A program made the position numbers and the translations under genes. Shown here one piece after another: positions 46,392 through 54,740 of a stretch of 64,000 bases of DNA (its first letter is position 1; each line of letters begins with the position of its first letter). The notes under the pieces are model-generated. The model saw only the letters and a list, made by a program, of their open reading frames with translations, was not told the DNA's origin and made no database searches. Source of the stretch: Aestuariivivens insulae (GTDB lineage Bacteria; Bacteroidota; Bacteroidia; Flavobacteriales; Flavobacteriaceae); NCBI RefSeq assembly GCF_022662195.1, contig NZ_JAKMCS010000008.1:124001-188000 (forward strand), in the 5' to 3' direction.

Positions 46392-47957
46392 TTAATTTGC
46401 TTTAGGAAAAGTGATATGCTGATAAGCCCCTAAATCTGGTGAACTGGTTCGGTCGACATTTAAAATATCAAAAGGTACTTGTGTGGCAAAAGCAGCCAAA
46501 CCTTTACCTATTCCAGCCGACTCTTCTCCAATAATCAATTGGTTGTTGCTAGGGTCTTTAAAGTGCGGGTCTTCATTAAAGATATTGCCTTCATAATGGT
46601 TGGTATCCAAAAGATCATAATTAGGCCCTGTAAAGTTGTTGTTGTCGTCTTTAAAACGAATCAAACAATTGGTGAATTTAAAATTGAAATTTACGGCATC
46701 ATCTTCAATCTCATCAAGCAATATTTCGGGGTTATCATTACCGTAAATAATGCAATTGTTAAAATTGGCTTCGGTTAAATCTGTAATTATTGGGTTATTA
46801 TCTTCGTCTACAATAAAATTACTCAATAGTACAGAAGGGTAACTCCTAAAACCATTGTTCCAATAATTAGCTATGGTGCTATGTGTAAAATTATATTTGC
46901 CGCCAAATGTTCCGGCAAAAGCCGATTGCCCTGCATTGTTAATCACCATATTTTCGGCTTCAATGGATGTATTTCGTCCTAAAATACCAAAGCTTCCAGA
47001 GTTATAGATTTGGGAATTGGTAATGGAAAGCTTATTATTGGCTTCATTTGGGTTGCCGTCGCTTAAAATACCAACGAGTGCATTTTTAATTGTCGCGTAA
47101 TTGATGATATTATTTACACTGCCATCAACCAACCAAATGGTGCCCCATTGACCTGGAACATCAGAGAACTCCGGTTCCAGGCGATCGCCTTCAAAAATGA
47201 CTTCATTTTCCAAGAGGTCTTGGTCTGTACTATAGCTGCCGTTAATATGCAACGATGCATTGTTGGATACAATTATGCCCGAATTATCATGAAAATGCAC
47301 GCGGGCCCCAGCTTCAACAGTTAAGGTTTCGCCTTCGGGTACAGTAGCAAAGCCATAAACAACATAAGGCTTTGCGTTGGTAAAGGTAAGCTCTTCGGGG
47401 AGTAACTCACGTCCTTGAAGTTCTGTTTCAATGGTTTCCCCTCCAATATTTAACGTTAAGGTTTCAATAACTTTGGTAGTGTTATCCCTATTGGGATAGA
47501 TGAAAATTGCGTCTTTTACTAGGGTAACCAATTCCACTTTTTGCTGATTGGAACCCGAATCGAATTCAATTTGGTCGGTATATAAATAGGAGCCGTCAAG
47601 GTTTGGTAAATTGTTAATATCTATGGTCGTTTCAACAAAAATATATAGACTGTCCTTGGCTAATATTTCTACGTTTTCAAAGGTTTTGCCGGTAATACCA
47701 TCAACACTCAAACGGTATGCAGAAGATTCCCCCAAGCCTAGTCTTAACGTTGGAATGAAAATATCTTCATCACTTCTGTTATATACCTTTAAATTGTATG
47801 TACTCGAACCAATGTTTGTAAATACCGTGTCTAGGTAAACAGTGTCTTTAGAAAATCCAAGATTGCCTTTACTGGGCGAGAATTCAAAATCTTTTCTACA
47901 GGAACTCCAAAGGGTTAAAAATATTATGGTGAATATAACGTAGCAGTATTTTTTCAT
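46392..47957 (-). CDS. Lipoprotein with right-handed beta-helix-like domain
   Basis: 521 residues with a lipoprotein signal peptide (lipobox LWSSC, Cys20). The N-terminal part (GNLGFSKDTVYLDTVFTNIG ... YNLKVYNRSDEDIFIPTLRL) is a beta-sandwich. From about residue 190 there are helical-coil repeats such as VEAGARVHFHDNSGIIVSNN, SITNSQIYNSGSFGILGRN and FNNCIIYGND, the pattern of parallel beta-helix (NosD/pectate-lyase-like) domains. Such proteins are surface or periplasmic lipoproteins of Bacteroidota; no lyase catalytic residues can be named. It is isolated, with about 120 bp to the XRE gene and 175 bp to the next. Confidence 0.82.
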   Translation of the reverse strand: MKKYCYVIFTIIFLTLWSSCRKDFEFSPSKGNLGFSKDTVYLDTVFTNIGSSTYNLKVYNRSDEDIFIPTLRLGLGESSAYRLSVDGITGKTFENVEILAKDSLYIFVETTIDINNLPNLDGSYLYTDQIEFDSGSNQQKVELVTLVKDAIFIYPNRDNTTKVIETLTLNIGGETIETELQGRELLPEELTFTNAKPYVVYGFATVPEGETLTVEAGARVHFHDNSGIIVSNNASLHINGSYSTDQDLLENEVIFEGDRLEPEFSDVPGQWGTIWLVDGSVNNIINYATIKNALVGILSDGNPNEANNKLSITNSQIYNSGSFGILGRNTSIEAENMVINNAGQSAFAGTFGGKYNFTHSTIANYWNNGFRSYPSVLLSNFIVDEDNNPIITDLTEANFNNCIIYGNDNPEILLDEIEDDAVNFNFKFTNCLIRFKDDNNNFTGPNYDLLDTNHYEGNIFNEDPHFKDPSNNQLIIGEESAGIGKGLAAFATQVPFDILNVDRTSSPDLGAYQHITFPKAN

Positions 47958-48132
47958 TTAAATAGCATTTATTATAGGCTAAAAATATAACTTTTGTGAT
48001 TAGAATTTAGTATTTAAGAGAAGATATTTGTGTATAAGAGTCGCTTTCGAGTTAGTAGTTTTATTTTATAGAAATGAAAAAAGGCCATTTGAAGAATCAA
48101 ACAACCTCTTTAAGAGCTATTAACGTAAAATT

Positions 48133-48318
48133 CTATTTTTTAACGCCTAGCTTCAGCAAAATAGTTTCCATTAAACACCATTTTGTAATAGACGATTGCA
48201 ATAAATTGGCTCCTACAAATAGTGTAAACCATAACCAATTTTGATTTACAAACATGGCTAATAGTACGCTTATAATAACAAATGTGCCTGCTATGGCTCT
48301 GATATACCTGTTTAACAT
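48133..48318 (-). CDS. DUF2892 (YgaP-like) small membrane protein
   Basis: 61 residues: NRYIRAIAGTFVIISVLLAM, a second hydrophobic segment and FVGANLLQSSITKWC then LLKLGVKK. This follows the DUF2892 two-helix family (the membrane part of YgaP-type rhodanese proteins), in which the conserved Cys in TxxC lies between the second helix and the end. It is the last gene of the RND operon, 19 bp after the previous gene. The family often travels with heavy-metal or sulfur genes; here it may modify the pump locus, which is inference. Confidence 0.85.
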   Translation of the reverse strand: MLNRYIRAIAGTFVIISVLLAMFVNQNWLWFTLFVGANLLQSSITKWCLMETILLKLGVKK

Positions 48319-48337
48319 GATTTTGAATATTTAAAGT

Positions 48338-48643
48338 TTATATTGATTTTTCTATTGGAACTACAATGGCCCTAATGGGGTTGTTAGTTTCTAATGCATT
48401 ATTAAATGCTTTAATTAATTCGAAAAGACGGTCTATTTGAACTCCATCCGTAAATGAAAAAAATAGGACAGACTCATTTCCTGTGCGTTCCCCTCCAAAC
48501 CAGTTTGACGATACCATTACTGCATTTGGTGTTTTATAGCCATCTATTTCAGATTCGCTAAAGGATTCTATGTTGGCATTTTTAAAGAGTTTAATAACGT
48601 CTTTTCTAAATGCTTCTACAGCGGTGACTAGTACTAATTTCAT
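48338..48643 (-). CDS. Small cytoplasmic protein, possibly PII-like
   Basis: 101 residues, no signal peptide. The predicted pattern is beta-alpha-beta-beta-alpha-beta (MKLVLVTAVEAFRKDVIKLF ... NAVMVSSNW ... NESVLFFSFTD ... VQIDRLFELIKAFNNALE ... IRAIVVPIEKSI), a ferredoxin-like layout as in PII/CutA-like proteins. A group of PII-like proteins is known to be encoded beside metal-efflux RND genes; the position here, 9 bp after the RND stop and before DUF2892, fits that precedent. I cannot name a family with certainty and no nucleotide-binding loop is evident. Confidence 0.7.
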   Translation of the reverse strand: MKLVLVTAVEAFRKDVIKLFKNANIESFSESEIDGYKTPNAVMVSSNWFGGERTGNESVLFFSFTDGVQIDRLFELIKAFNNALETNNPIRAIVVPIEKSI

Positions 48644-48652
48644 GGTTGTTAT

Positions 48653-51600
48653 CTATTTATATTTTTTACGTTCAATCATATAATATACCAACGGCACTAC
48701 CAATAAGGTCAATACGGTAGATACAATGGTGCCACCCATTAGTGAAATGGCCAAACCTTGGAATATCGGGTCAAAAAGGATTACAAAGGCACCAATTACA
48801 ACGGTTCCTGCAGTTAATAAAATAGGGGTTGTACGTACTGCTCCTGCTTCTATGGCTGCTTGCTTTAATGGAATGCCTTCATCCAACCGTAGATTGATAA
48901 AGTCTATAAGCAATACCGAATTCCTTACCATGATACCGGCTAAGGCTATCATACCAATAAAAGATGTTGCCGTAAAAAAGGCGCCCATTAACCAGTGACC
49001 TAGAATGATACCTATTAATGATAATGGTATGGCTACCATCATCACCACAGGTGCTTTAAAGTTTTGGAACCAACCAACAATTAATATGTAGATTAGAATG
49101 ATGGCACCTAAAAAGGCTATGCCTAAATCCCTAAATACTTCTAAGGTAATTTGCCATTCACCATCCCATTTTACGGTAAAGTTATCTTCGTAATCGGGTT
49201 GCCCCAAATACATTTCATTAATCGTAAAACCTTGTGGTAACGGGATGTTTTTTAACTTTTCTTCCATGCCTAAAATAGCATAAGCAGGGCTTTCTAGTTT
49301 GCCAGCCATATCGGCCATGACGTATACCACACGTTTTTGATTTTTTCTGTAAATGCTTTTTGCACTTGTGGTTTCTGCAATGTCTACTAAATCTGCAATA
49401 GGGACTAAGCCACCTTGTTGCGATTTTACTTTTAATTGTGAAATATCTGTAATGGTCGATTTTTCCTTTTCATCCAATGCTAAAACCAAACCAATTTGGT
49501 TCACGGCATCTTCATCGTAAAGCGTGGTAATGGGGCGGTTAGCCAAGGCCATATTCATGGTGTAGGCTATTTGTTTGGGAGCCACGCCATATAGCATGGC
49601 TTTTTCTTTGTCGATTGTAAACTGATATTCAACTTGATCTGCTTCTACCATCCAGTCGATATCTACAACATCATCTGTTTGGTTTAAAATGGATTTAACC
49701 TGATGGGCTATGTCAATCTGTTTGTCATAATCCGGACCATAAATTTCTGCTACAATAGTGGACAGTACAGGAGGTCCAGGTGGCACTTCAACAATTTTTA
49801 CATTGGCATTGAATTTTGAAGCTATCCTTTGGATGTTCGGACGCAAAAGTTTAGCGATATCATGACTTTGGGCCGAGCGTTCACCTTTATCTATCAAATT
49901 AACTTGGATATCGGCCATATTGCTTCCGCCCCGTAAATCGTAGTGACGTACCAAACCGTTAAAGGTTATGGGAGCTGATGTACCAACATAATTTTGATAG
50001 TTAACAACTTCTGGTCGTGTGGATAAATATTGTGAAATTTCTTTGGTAACCACGGCAGTACGTTCAAGGGTTGTGCCCTCGGGCATATCGATAACCACTT
50101 GAAACTCATTTTTGTTATCGAAAGGTAACATTTTTACAGCCACCGAATTGGTGAAAAATAGGACCATAGAGCCTAATAACAAAACAAATGTAGAGCCTAA
50201 GAATAACCAGCGTTTAGCACGGCTTTCAATTAAGGGACGCTCCAATTTTTCATATAATTTAAACAAACGAGTTTCTTCCAAGGGTTTTTTGTCTTCCTCT
50301 TCAGCGCCTTTCTTGTCTTTTTCACGCAAGAAAATATAGCCCAGGTAAGGGGTAATGGTCAAGGCGACAAAGAGTGATAATATCATGGCGATAGAAGCAC
50401 CAATGGGCATAGGAGCCATATAAGGTCCCATTAATCCAGACACAAAAGCCATAGGTAAAACAGAAGCAATAACGGTAAACGTTGCCAAGATAGTTGGATT
50501 CCCCACTTCGTTTATGGCATATAGCGCCGCTTGTTTAAAGGGTAGGCGTTTCATTTTAAAGTGCCTGTGCATGTTTTCTGCGATGATGATGGAATCGTCC
50601 ACAACAATACCAGTTACAAACACTAAAGCAAATAAGGTAATTCGGTTGAGCGTATAATCTAGCATGTAATAGCTCAAGAGCGTTAATGCAAAAGTGATGG
50701 GGACAGATAGAAATACAACCAAGCCACCGCGCCAGCCCATAGCTAGCATAACTACAAAAGTTACAGCAATAATAGACCCTATAAGGTGCAATAACAATTC
50801 CGATACCTTATGTGATGCCGTCTCACCATAGTTTCTTGTCGTTTCTACATGGACATCATCGGGGATCAAGGTTTTACGTAAGTGCTCGACTTTATCTATA
50901 ATAACATCGGCTATTTTCATGGCATCGGCCCCTTTTCGTTTGGCTACCGAAATGGTTACGGCAGGGTATTCCGATTGGTATTGAGGGGCTTTATCACTGG
51001 CTTGTCCAAACCCTAAACTCACATAGTTTTGTGGAACCTCTGGGCCATCAATAACCTGGGCGACTTGTTTTAAATAAATGGGCTGGTTCTGTTGTGTGCC
51101 AACCACCAAGTTTTCTACATCGGTAAGTGTTTCTAAGAATTTGCCTGTATTTACAATAAACTCAGTATCATTTTTATCGAAAGTCCCCGAATTTAATTGG
51201 GTATTGTTGGCTTTTATCATTTCAGAAACCGATAAAAAATCCAACCCTGCAGAGGCCATTTTATCCTTGTCTAAGACCACTCGAATTTGACGCTCCCTAC
51301 CACCAATTTTGTGCGTTGTGGAAACGTTATTTACTTTTTTAATTTCAGTCTCCAGTTCTTGGGCCAGTAGTCCCAATTGGTAATCATCGTATGTTTCGCT
51401 CCAAAGTGTGAGGCCCAATATAGGTACATCATCAATAGCACGGGTTTTAATTAATGGAAACGTAACGCCTTCAGGCATTTGGTCCATATGCTTGTTAATC
51501 TCGTTATATAGTTTAACGAAAGAGCGCTCTATATCTTCGCCTACGTAAAACTGCACGATTACCATGCCCTGTTCCTTCATGGCTGTAGAATACACATATT

Positions 51601-51847
51601 CAACGCCCTTAATATTCGAAATCAATTGTTCCAAAGGCTTTATAACACGCGATTCCACTTCGGTTGGACTTGCTCCGGGGTACCCCACAAAGATATCGGC
51701 CATAGGCACATCAATTTGAGGTTCTTCCTCACGCGGAATTAAAAACGAACTGTACACCCCAATGACCATAAAAACAATCATTAAGAGTACCGTTAGCTTT
51801 GAATTCATAAAGACTTTGGCTATTTTTCCAGCTATACCTTCTTTCAT
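48653..51847 (-). CDS. RND efflux transporter permease
   Basis: 1064 residues of the AcrB superfamily (inner-membrane proton-driven trimeric pump). The N-terminus KIAKVFMNSKLTVLLMIVFM begins TM1, then PREEEPQIDVPMADIFVGYP and GASPTEVESRVIKPLE at the porter entry. TM4 carries the paired aspartates VDDSIIIAEN (near residue 416). In TM10 the AcrB lysine position reads GIMVRNSVLLIDF, so an Arg replaces it. The second half repeats the porter and TM pattern. Length and both large periplasmic loops are normal. It is downstream of TolC and adaptor genes and upstream of two accessory genes. The subfamily (drug or metal) is not certain; the accessory genes point mildly to metal or thiol stress. Confidence 0.93.
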   Translation of the reverse strand: MKEGIAGKIAKVFMNSKLTVLLMIVFMVIGVYSSFLIPREEEPQIDVPMADIFVGYPGASPTEVESRVIKPLEQLISNIKGVEYVYSTAMKEQGMVIVQFYVGEDIERSFVKLYNEINKHMDQMPEGVTFPLIKTRAIDDVPILGLTLWSETYDDYQLGLLAQELETEIKKVNNVSTTHKIGGRERQIRVVLDKDKMASAGLDFLSVSEMIKANNTQLNSGTFDKNDTEFIVNTGKFLETLTDVENLVVGTQQNQPIYLKQVAQVIDGPEVPQNYVSLGFGQASDKAPQYQSEYPAVTISVAKRKGADAMKIADVIIDKVEHLRKTLIPDDVHVETTRNYGETASHKVSELLLHLIGSIIAVTFVVMLAMGWRGGLVVFLSVPITFALTLLSYYMLDYTLNRITLFALVFVTGIVVDDSIIIAENMHRHFKMKRLPFKQAALYAINEVGNPTILATFTVIASVLPMAFVSGLMGPYMAPMPIGASIAMILSLFVALTITPYLGYIFLREKDKKGAEEEDKKPLEETRLFKLYEKLERPLIESRAKRWLFLGSTFVLLLGSMVLFFTNSVAVKMLPFDNKNEFQVVIDMPEGTTLERTAVVTKEISQYLSTRPEVVNYQNYVGTSAPITFNGLVRHYDLRGGSNMADIQVNLIDKGERSAQSHDIAKLLRPNIQRIASKFNANVKIVEVPPGPPVLSTIVAEIYGPDYDKQIDIAHQVKSILNQTDDVVDIDWMVEADQVEYQFTIDKEKAMLYGVAPKQIAYTMNMALANRPITTLYDEDAVNQIGLVLALDEKEKSTITDISQLKVKSQQGGLVPIADLVDIAETTSAKSIYRKNQKRVVYVMADMAGKLESPAYAILGMEEKLKNIPLPQGFTINEMYLGQPDYEDNFTVKWDGEWQITLEVFRDLGIAFLGAIILIYILIVGWFQNFKAPVVMMVAIPLSLIGIILGHWLMGAFFTATSFIGMIALAGIMVRNSVLLIDFINLRLDEGIPLKQAAIEAGAVRTTPILLTAGTVVIGAFVILFDPIFQGLAISLMGGTIVSTVLTLLVVPLVYYMIERKKYK

Positions 51848-51856
51848 GTATTAATA

Positions 51857-51940
51857 TTATTTGTTGTTTTTTAATGTTACATGTAACATCCAAATTATCA
51901 TTCCGGTAAGGGGTATAATTTTTAGCCATGGATGTTTCAT
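51857..51940 (-). CDS. Possible 27-residue hydrophobic peptide in the RND operon
   Basis: An ATG-to-TAA frame on the minus strand, MKHPWLKIIPLTGMIIWM..., ends 9 bp before the RND start codon. It has one hydrophobic stretch flanked by Lys residues, which would suit a single-pass micropeptide accessory to the pump (compare AcrZ in principle). It may instead be leader sequence. There is no strong ribosome binding site, which is not decisive in Bacteroidota. No homology is claimed. Confidence 0.3.
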   Translation of the reverse strand: MKHPWLKIIPLTGMIIWMLHVTLKNNK

Positions 51941-51982
51941 TTTGTATCTTTATTTTTGGGCGTTTTAACAGGCTATCTGTTA

Positions 51983-52016
51983 TATCCCTGACGAAAGCAA
52001 AGCTTTGTCAGGGGAT
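51983..52016 (-). promoter_or_regulatory. Intercistronic hairpin between adaptor and RND genes
   Basis: TATCCCTGACGAAAGC (51983-51998) pairs with AGCTTTGTCAGGGGATA (52000-52016) in a long imperfect stem. There is no T-run, so it is more likely a processing or stability hairpin, or a repeat, than a terminator; it would separate expression of the adaptor and pump. Confidence 0.5.
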
Positions 52017-52049
52017 ACCACTGCTATCCTTAACGCATTTTTTAATGGT

Positions 52050-53126
52050 TTACTGAATACTAACTTTAACGCCGTTGTACAATTTTCCTTCCGCCGAAAC
52101 GATATAGGCTTCACTGGTATTTAAGCCGGACAATACTTCAACGTCATTGCCAAAAGTTCGGCCTAAACGTAACCAACGTAAAATGGCTGTATTGTTTTGG
52201 CTTACGGTATAAATACCCGATAACTGGCCTTGGGTTACTATAGCTTCAGTGGGAACTAATACCATCTGGTTTTGTTCCTTTTTTTCTATAGGAAACCTTA
52301 CCGCTGTAAACATGCCAGACAACAAGTTGGCCTTGGTTTCATCGATATCAATTTTAACCAAATATTGTCCACCAGTTTGACTGGCCGAAGTACTTACTTC
52401 TGTAACTTTTCCCGTAATGGTCGCATTAATGGACTTTATGGAAACGTCTACTTGAGTGCCTTTAGTAATTTGAGAAATTTCGGTTTCTGGAACCAGGGCC
52501 ATTACTTCAAATTCTCCAGGAGCTTCAATAGAAATTAAAGGTTGTCCAGGGTTGGCCATATCGCCTTTTTTAACCGTTTTATGGGTTACCACCCCACTAA
52601 ATGGCGCTTTTATATTGGTGTAGTCAAATTGGGCGTTGATTTCGTTTTTCATTTGCTTAGCGGCTTCCAAGCGTGCTTTGGCCATTTCAAAATGAGCAGT
52701 TATATCATCGAGCTCTTTTTGTGAGGCACTGTTTTCTGCAAACAGGTTTTTAAAACGGTAATAGTCTTTTTCGGCATTGTTAAAGGCTGCCGTAGCTTCA
52801 ATAATGCTAGCGTTAACTTGTGCCTGTTTGGCTTGTAAATCGGCATTGTTAATGGCCACCAATAACTGTCCTTTTTGTACTTTATCACCAATATTAACAG
52901 GAACACTGTTTACAAATCCCATCGTTCTAGTGCTTAGATTGGCACTGTTTTTCGCCAGAACCTTACCACTTACCACTAAAAAGGGGCTATGGTCATTAGA
53001 GGCAACCTGGTTTATGGTAACCGGAATGGTTTGCAAACCATCATTTGCTGACTTTTGGTCTTTACTACCACAGCTGGCTAAAACTAAGCTTATGGAAAGG
53101 GTTAAGATGCTATATGTTATTTTCAT
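52050..53126 (-). CDS. RND periplasmic adaptor lipoprotein (HlyD/MFP family)
   Basis: 358 residues with lipobox VLASC (Cys19), which anchors it in the membrane. Order of domains: lipoyl half (GFVNSVPVNIGDKVQKGQLL), alpha-helical hairpin (about 95-165, ALEAAKQMKNEINAQF type coiled coil), the second lipoyl half (APFSGVVTHKTVKKGDMANP), then beta-barrel and membrane-proximal domains. It bridges the RND pump to TolC. It is 61 bp after tolC and 203 bp before the pump gene; a hairpin and a possible micropeptide lie in that gap. Confidence 0.94.
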   Translation of the reverse strand: MKITYSILTLSISLVLASCGSKDQKSANDGLQTIPVTINQVASNDHSPFLVVSGKVLAKNSANLSTRTMGFVNSVPVNIGDKVQKGQLLVAINNADLQAKQAQVNASIIEATAAFNNAEKDYYRFKNLFAENSASQKELDDITAHFEMAKARLEAAKQMKNEINAQFDYTNIKAPFSGVVTHKTVKKGDMANPGQPLISIEAPGEFEVMALVPETEISQITKGTQVDVSIKSINATITGKVTEVSTSASQTGGQYLVKIDIDETKANLLSGMFTAVRFPIEKKEQNQMVLVPTEAIVTQGQLSGIYTVSQNNTAILRWLRLGRTFGNDVEVLSGLNTSEAYIVSAEGKLYNGVKVSIQ

Positions 53127-53186
53127 ACGTTTATTTTTAATTGTTTTAAGTGTTTTTATGTGAATGTCGATTAATGGGTCGACAGG

Positions 53187-54491
53187 TTATTCTTTAGTTA
53201 AAAATTTCAGGTAGGCTTGTGTGTAATTGTATTCAAAAATGGTTTGGTAATATTCTAATTGCTTTTGGGCATATTGTGTTTCGGCCATTAATAGGTCCGA
53301 TGTTTTTTCCAAACCTTCTTTAAAGCGGTTGGTCCTTATTCTTAAGGCTTCTTCCGATTGTTTTAAAGCCAATTCCGATAAGGTGAGCTTATTTTCTGCA
53401 TCAAAAAGCATGCGTTTGGTCTTGTTGAATTCCAGTTTGCTCTGTGATAGGTATTGGTTGTATTCCAATTTCGATTTTTCAAATTCAGCTTTACTTTTTT
53501 GGGCTTTCCCCAAACGTTTGGAGCCTTGGAATAAATCCCAACTCAATTTGGCACCAAACAGATAGCCATTAGCATTGGCTTGGAAAATAGTATGGTCGTA
53601 CATTTCATAACTGCCAAATGCATTTAAGCGTGGTAAGAATGCCATGTTATCGGCCTTGTGCATTGCCTTGTAGGCATCGGTAGCCAATTGCATGGCTTTA
53701 ATGTCGCTACGGTTTTCCGAAATGGTTTTGCTTTCAGTTAATGAGGTATCGATGTTTAAATGGTCTGTTGGTCTATAAGTCACAAAGGAGTCATCATTCA
53801 TTAAAAACGATAGATAGTTAGAGGCATTTTGCACATTGCTTTTGGCTATTTGCAATTGGTTTTTAACTTCAATTAGCCGTACTTCAACATTTAACACATC
53901 GGCGTGCTGTAAATAACCTTGTTTAAAACTGTTATCAGCTAAGTCCTTATTTGCTTTTGCGGCTTCTAAAGCTTGCTCCAATACATCCACCGCTTTATAG
54001 GCCAATTGCAATTGCATGTAGGCGTTGTCGACTTCAAAAGCCATATAGTCTTGTTGACGCTCTATTTTAAGCCACATGGCTTCCATTTTAGACCTCGCGG
54101 CTTTGCGTTGGTAGATACCGTCTATATTTATTAATGGTTGTTGTATCTCTAACTTGGTAGCAAAATTTTGTATCTGTGATGGATCGTTCAATGATGCAGG
54201 ATTGAAATCGGCTTGTGTTACAATTTCTTGATTGAGTTTTGAACCAAAGGCCATTAATGGATTGGTTGTAGCAATACCTGTATGGCTAGCCGTAATGTTC
54301 GGTAAGAAAACAGCATTGGTCTGCCTGTAATCGGCACGGGCTTGTTTAAATTCTTCTATGGAGATTTTAATAGCCGTATTGTTTTCAGAAACCGTATGAA
54401 GCACTTCTGCTTTACTAATAGGTTTAACCTCTTGGGCATGTAATGCCAAAGTGCCAATAAAAAATATGATGATGTGTGTTCTAAGAGTCAT
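53187..54491 (-). CDS. TolC family outer-membrane efflux protein
   Basis: 434 residues with a signal peptide ending LHAQ (residue 20). Two repeats of long coiled-coil helices (for example YMQLQLAYKAVDVLEQALEAAKANKDLADN; second: KLTLSELALKQSEEALRIRTNRFKEG) are those of TolC/OEP proteins, which form a trimeric outer-membrane barrel and periplasmic tunnel. First gene of the operon tolC-adaptor-RND-small protein-DUF2892. Upstream are a TACTTTTG -7 match and a perfect palindrome (54511-54555). Confidence 0.93.
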   Translation of the reverse strand: MTLRTHIIIFFIGTLALHAQEVKPISKAEVLHTVSENNTAIKISIEEFKQARADYRQTNAVFLPNITASHTGIATTNPLMAFGSKLNQEIVTQADFNPASLNDPSQIQNFATKLEIQQPLINIDGIYQRKAARSKMEAMWLKIERQQDYMAFEVDNAYMQLQLAYKAVDVLEQALEAAKANKDLADNSFKQGYLQHADVLNVEVRLIEVKNQLQIAKSNVQNASNYLSFLMNDDSFVTYRPTDHLNIDTSLTESKTISENRSDIKAMQLATDAYKAMHKADNMAFLPRLNAFGSYEMYDHTIFQANANGYLFGAKLSWDLFQGSKRLGKAQKSKAEFEKSKLEYNQYLSQSKLEFNKTKRMLFDAENKLTLSELALKQSEEALRIRTNRFKEGLEKTSDLLMAETQYAQKQLEYYQTIFEYNYTQAYLKFLTKE

Positions 54492-54510
54492 TATTTTAAA
54501 TTTTACGTAG

Positions 54511-54555
54511 CAAAAGTAGTTCTAGCGGTTAGAGTGTTTGGTAACAAATGTTACC
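54511..54555 (-). promoter_or_regulatory. Promoter and operator-like palindrome of the efflux operon
   Basis: The minus-strand -7 element TACTTTTG (54518-54511) would put transcription start near 54507, 16 nt before the tolC ATG. The perfect palindrome GGTAACAAATGTTACC (54540-54555) covers the -33 position and would suit a dimeric repressor (TetR or MarR type). No regulator gene is adjacent, so the binder is unknown. Confidence 0.55.
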
Positions 54556-54691
54556 CAATGAAGAAGCGTGTCTTACATTTTAGAGGATTTAAGGCAATCT
54601 GTAGTTGTTAAAACAAGTTCTTAATTTTGAAATCATGATAAATTTCAGAAACAAAACCCCCATTTTAGTTACCTAAAAAATATTTTAATAA

Positions 54692-54736
54692 TGTGACAAA
54701 CATCACTTTTTAAATTGATATTATAGCCTATTTTTG
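54692..54736 (+). promoter_or_regulatory. Crp/Fnr-type box and -7 element of the copper receptor unit
   Basis: TGTGA-N6-TCACT (54692-54707) is a near-perfect inverted repeat of the Crp/Fnr kind, centred at 54699.5. A TATTTTTG -7 element is at 54729-54736, giving a start site about 54740, so the box is centred near -41: the class II activator position. There is no -33 TTTG, consistent with activator dependence. Confidence 0.68.
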
Positions 54737-54740
54737 CCCC

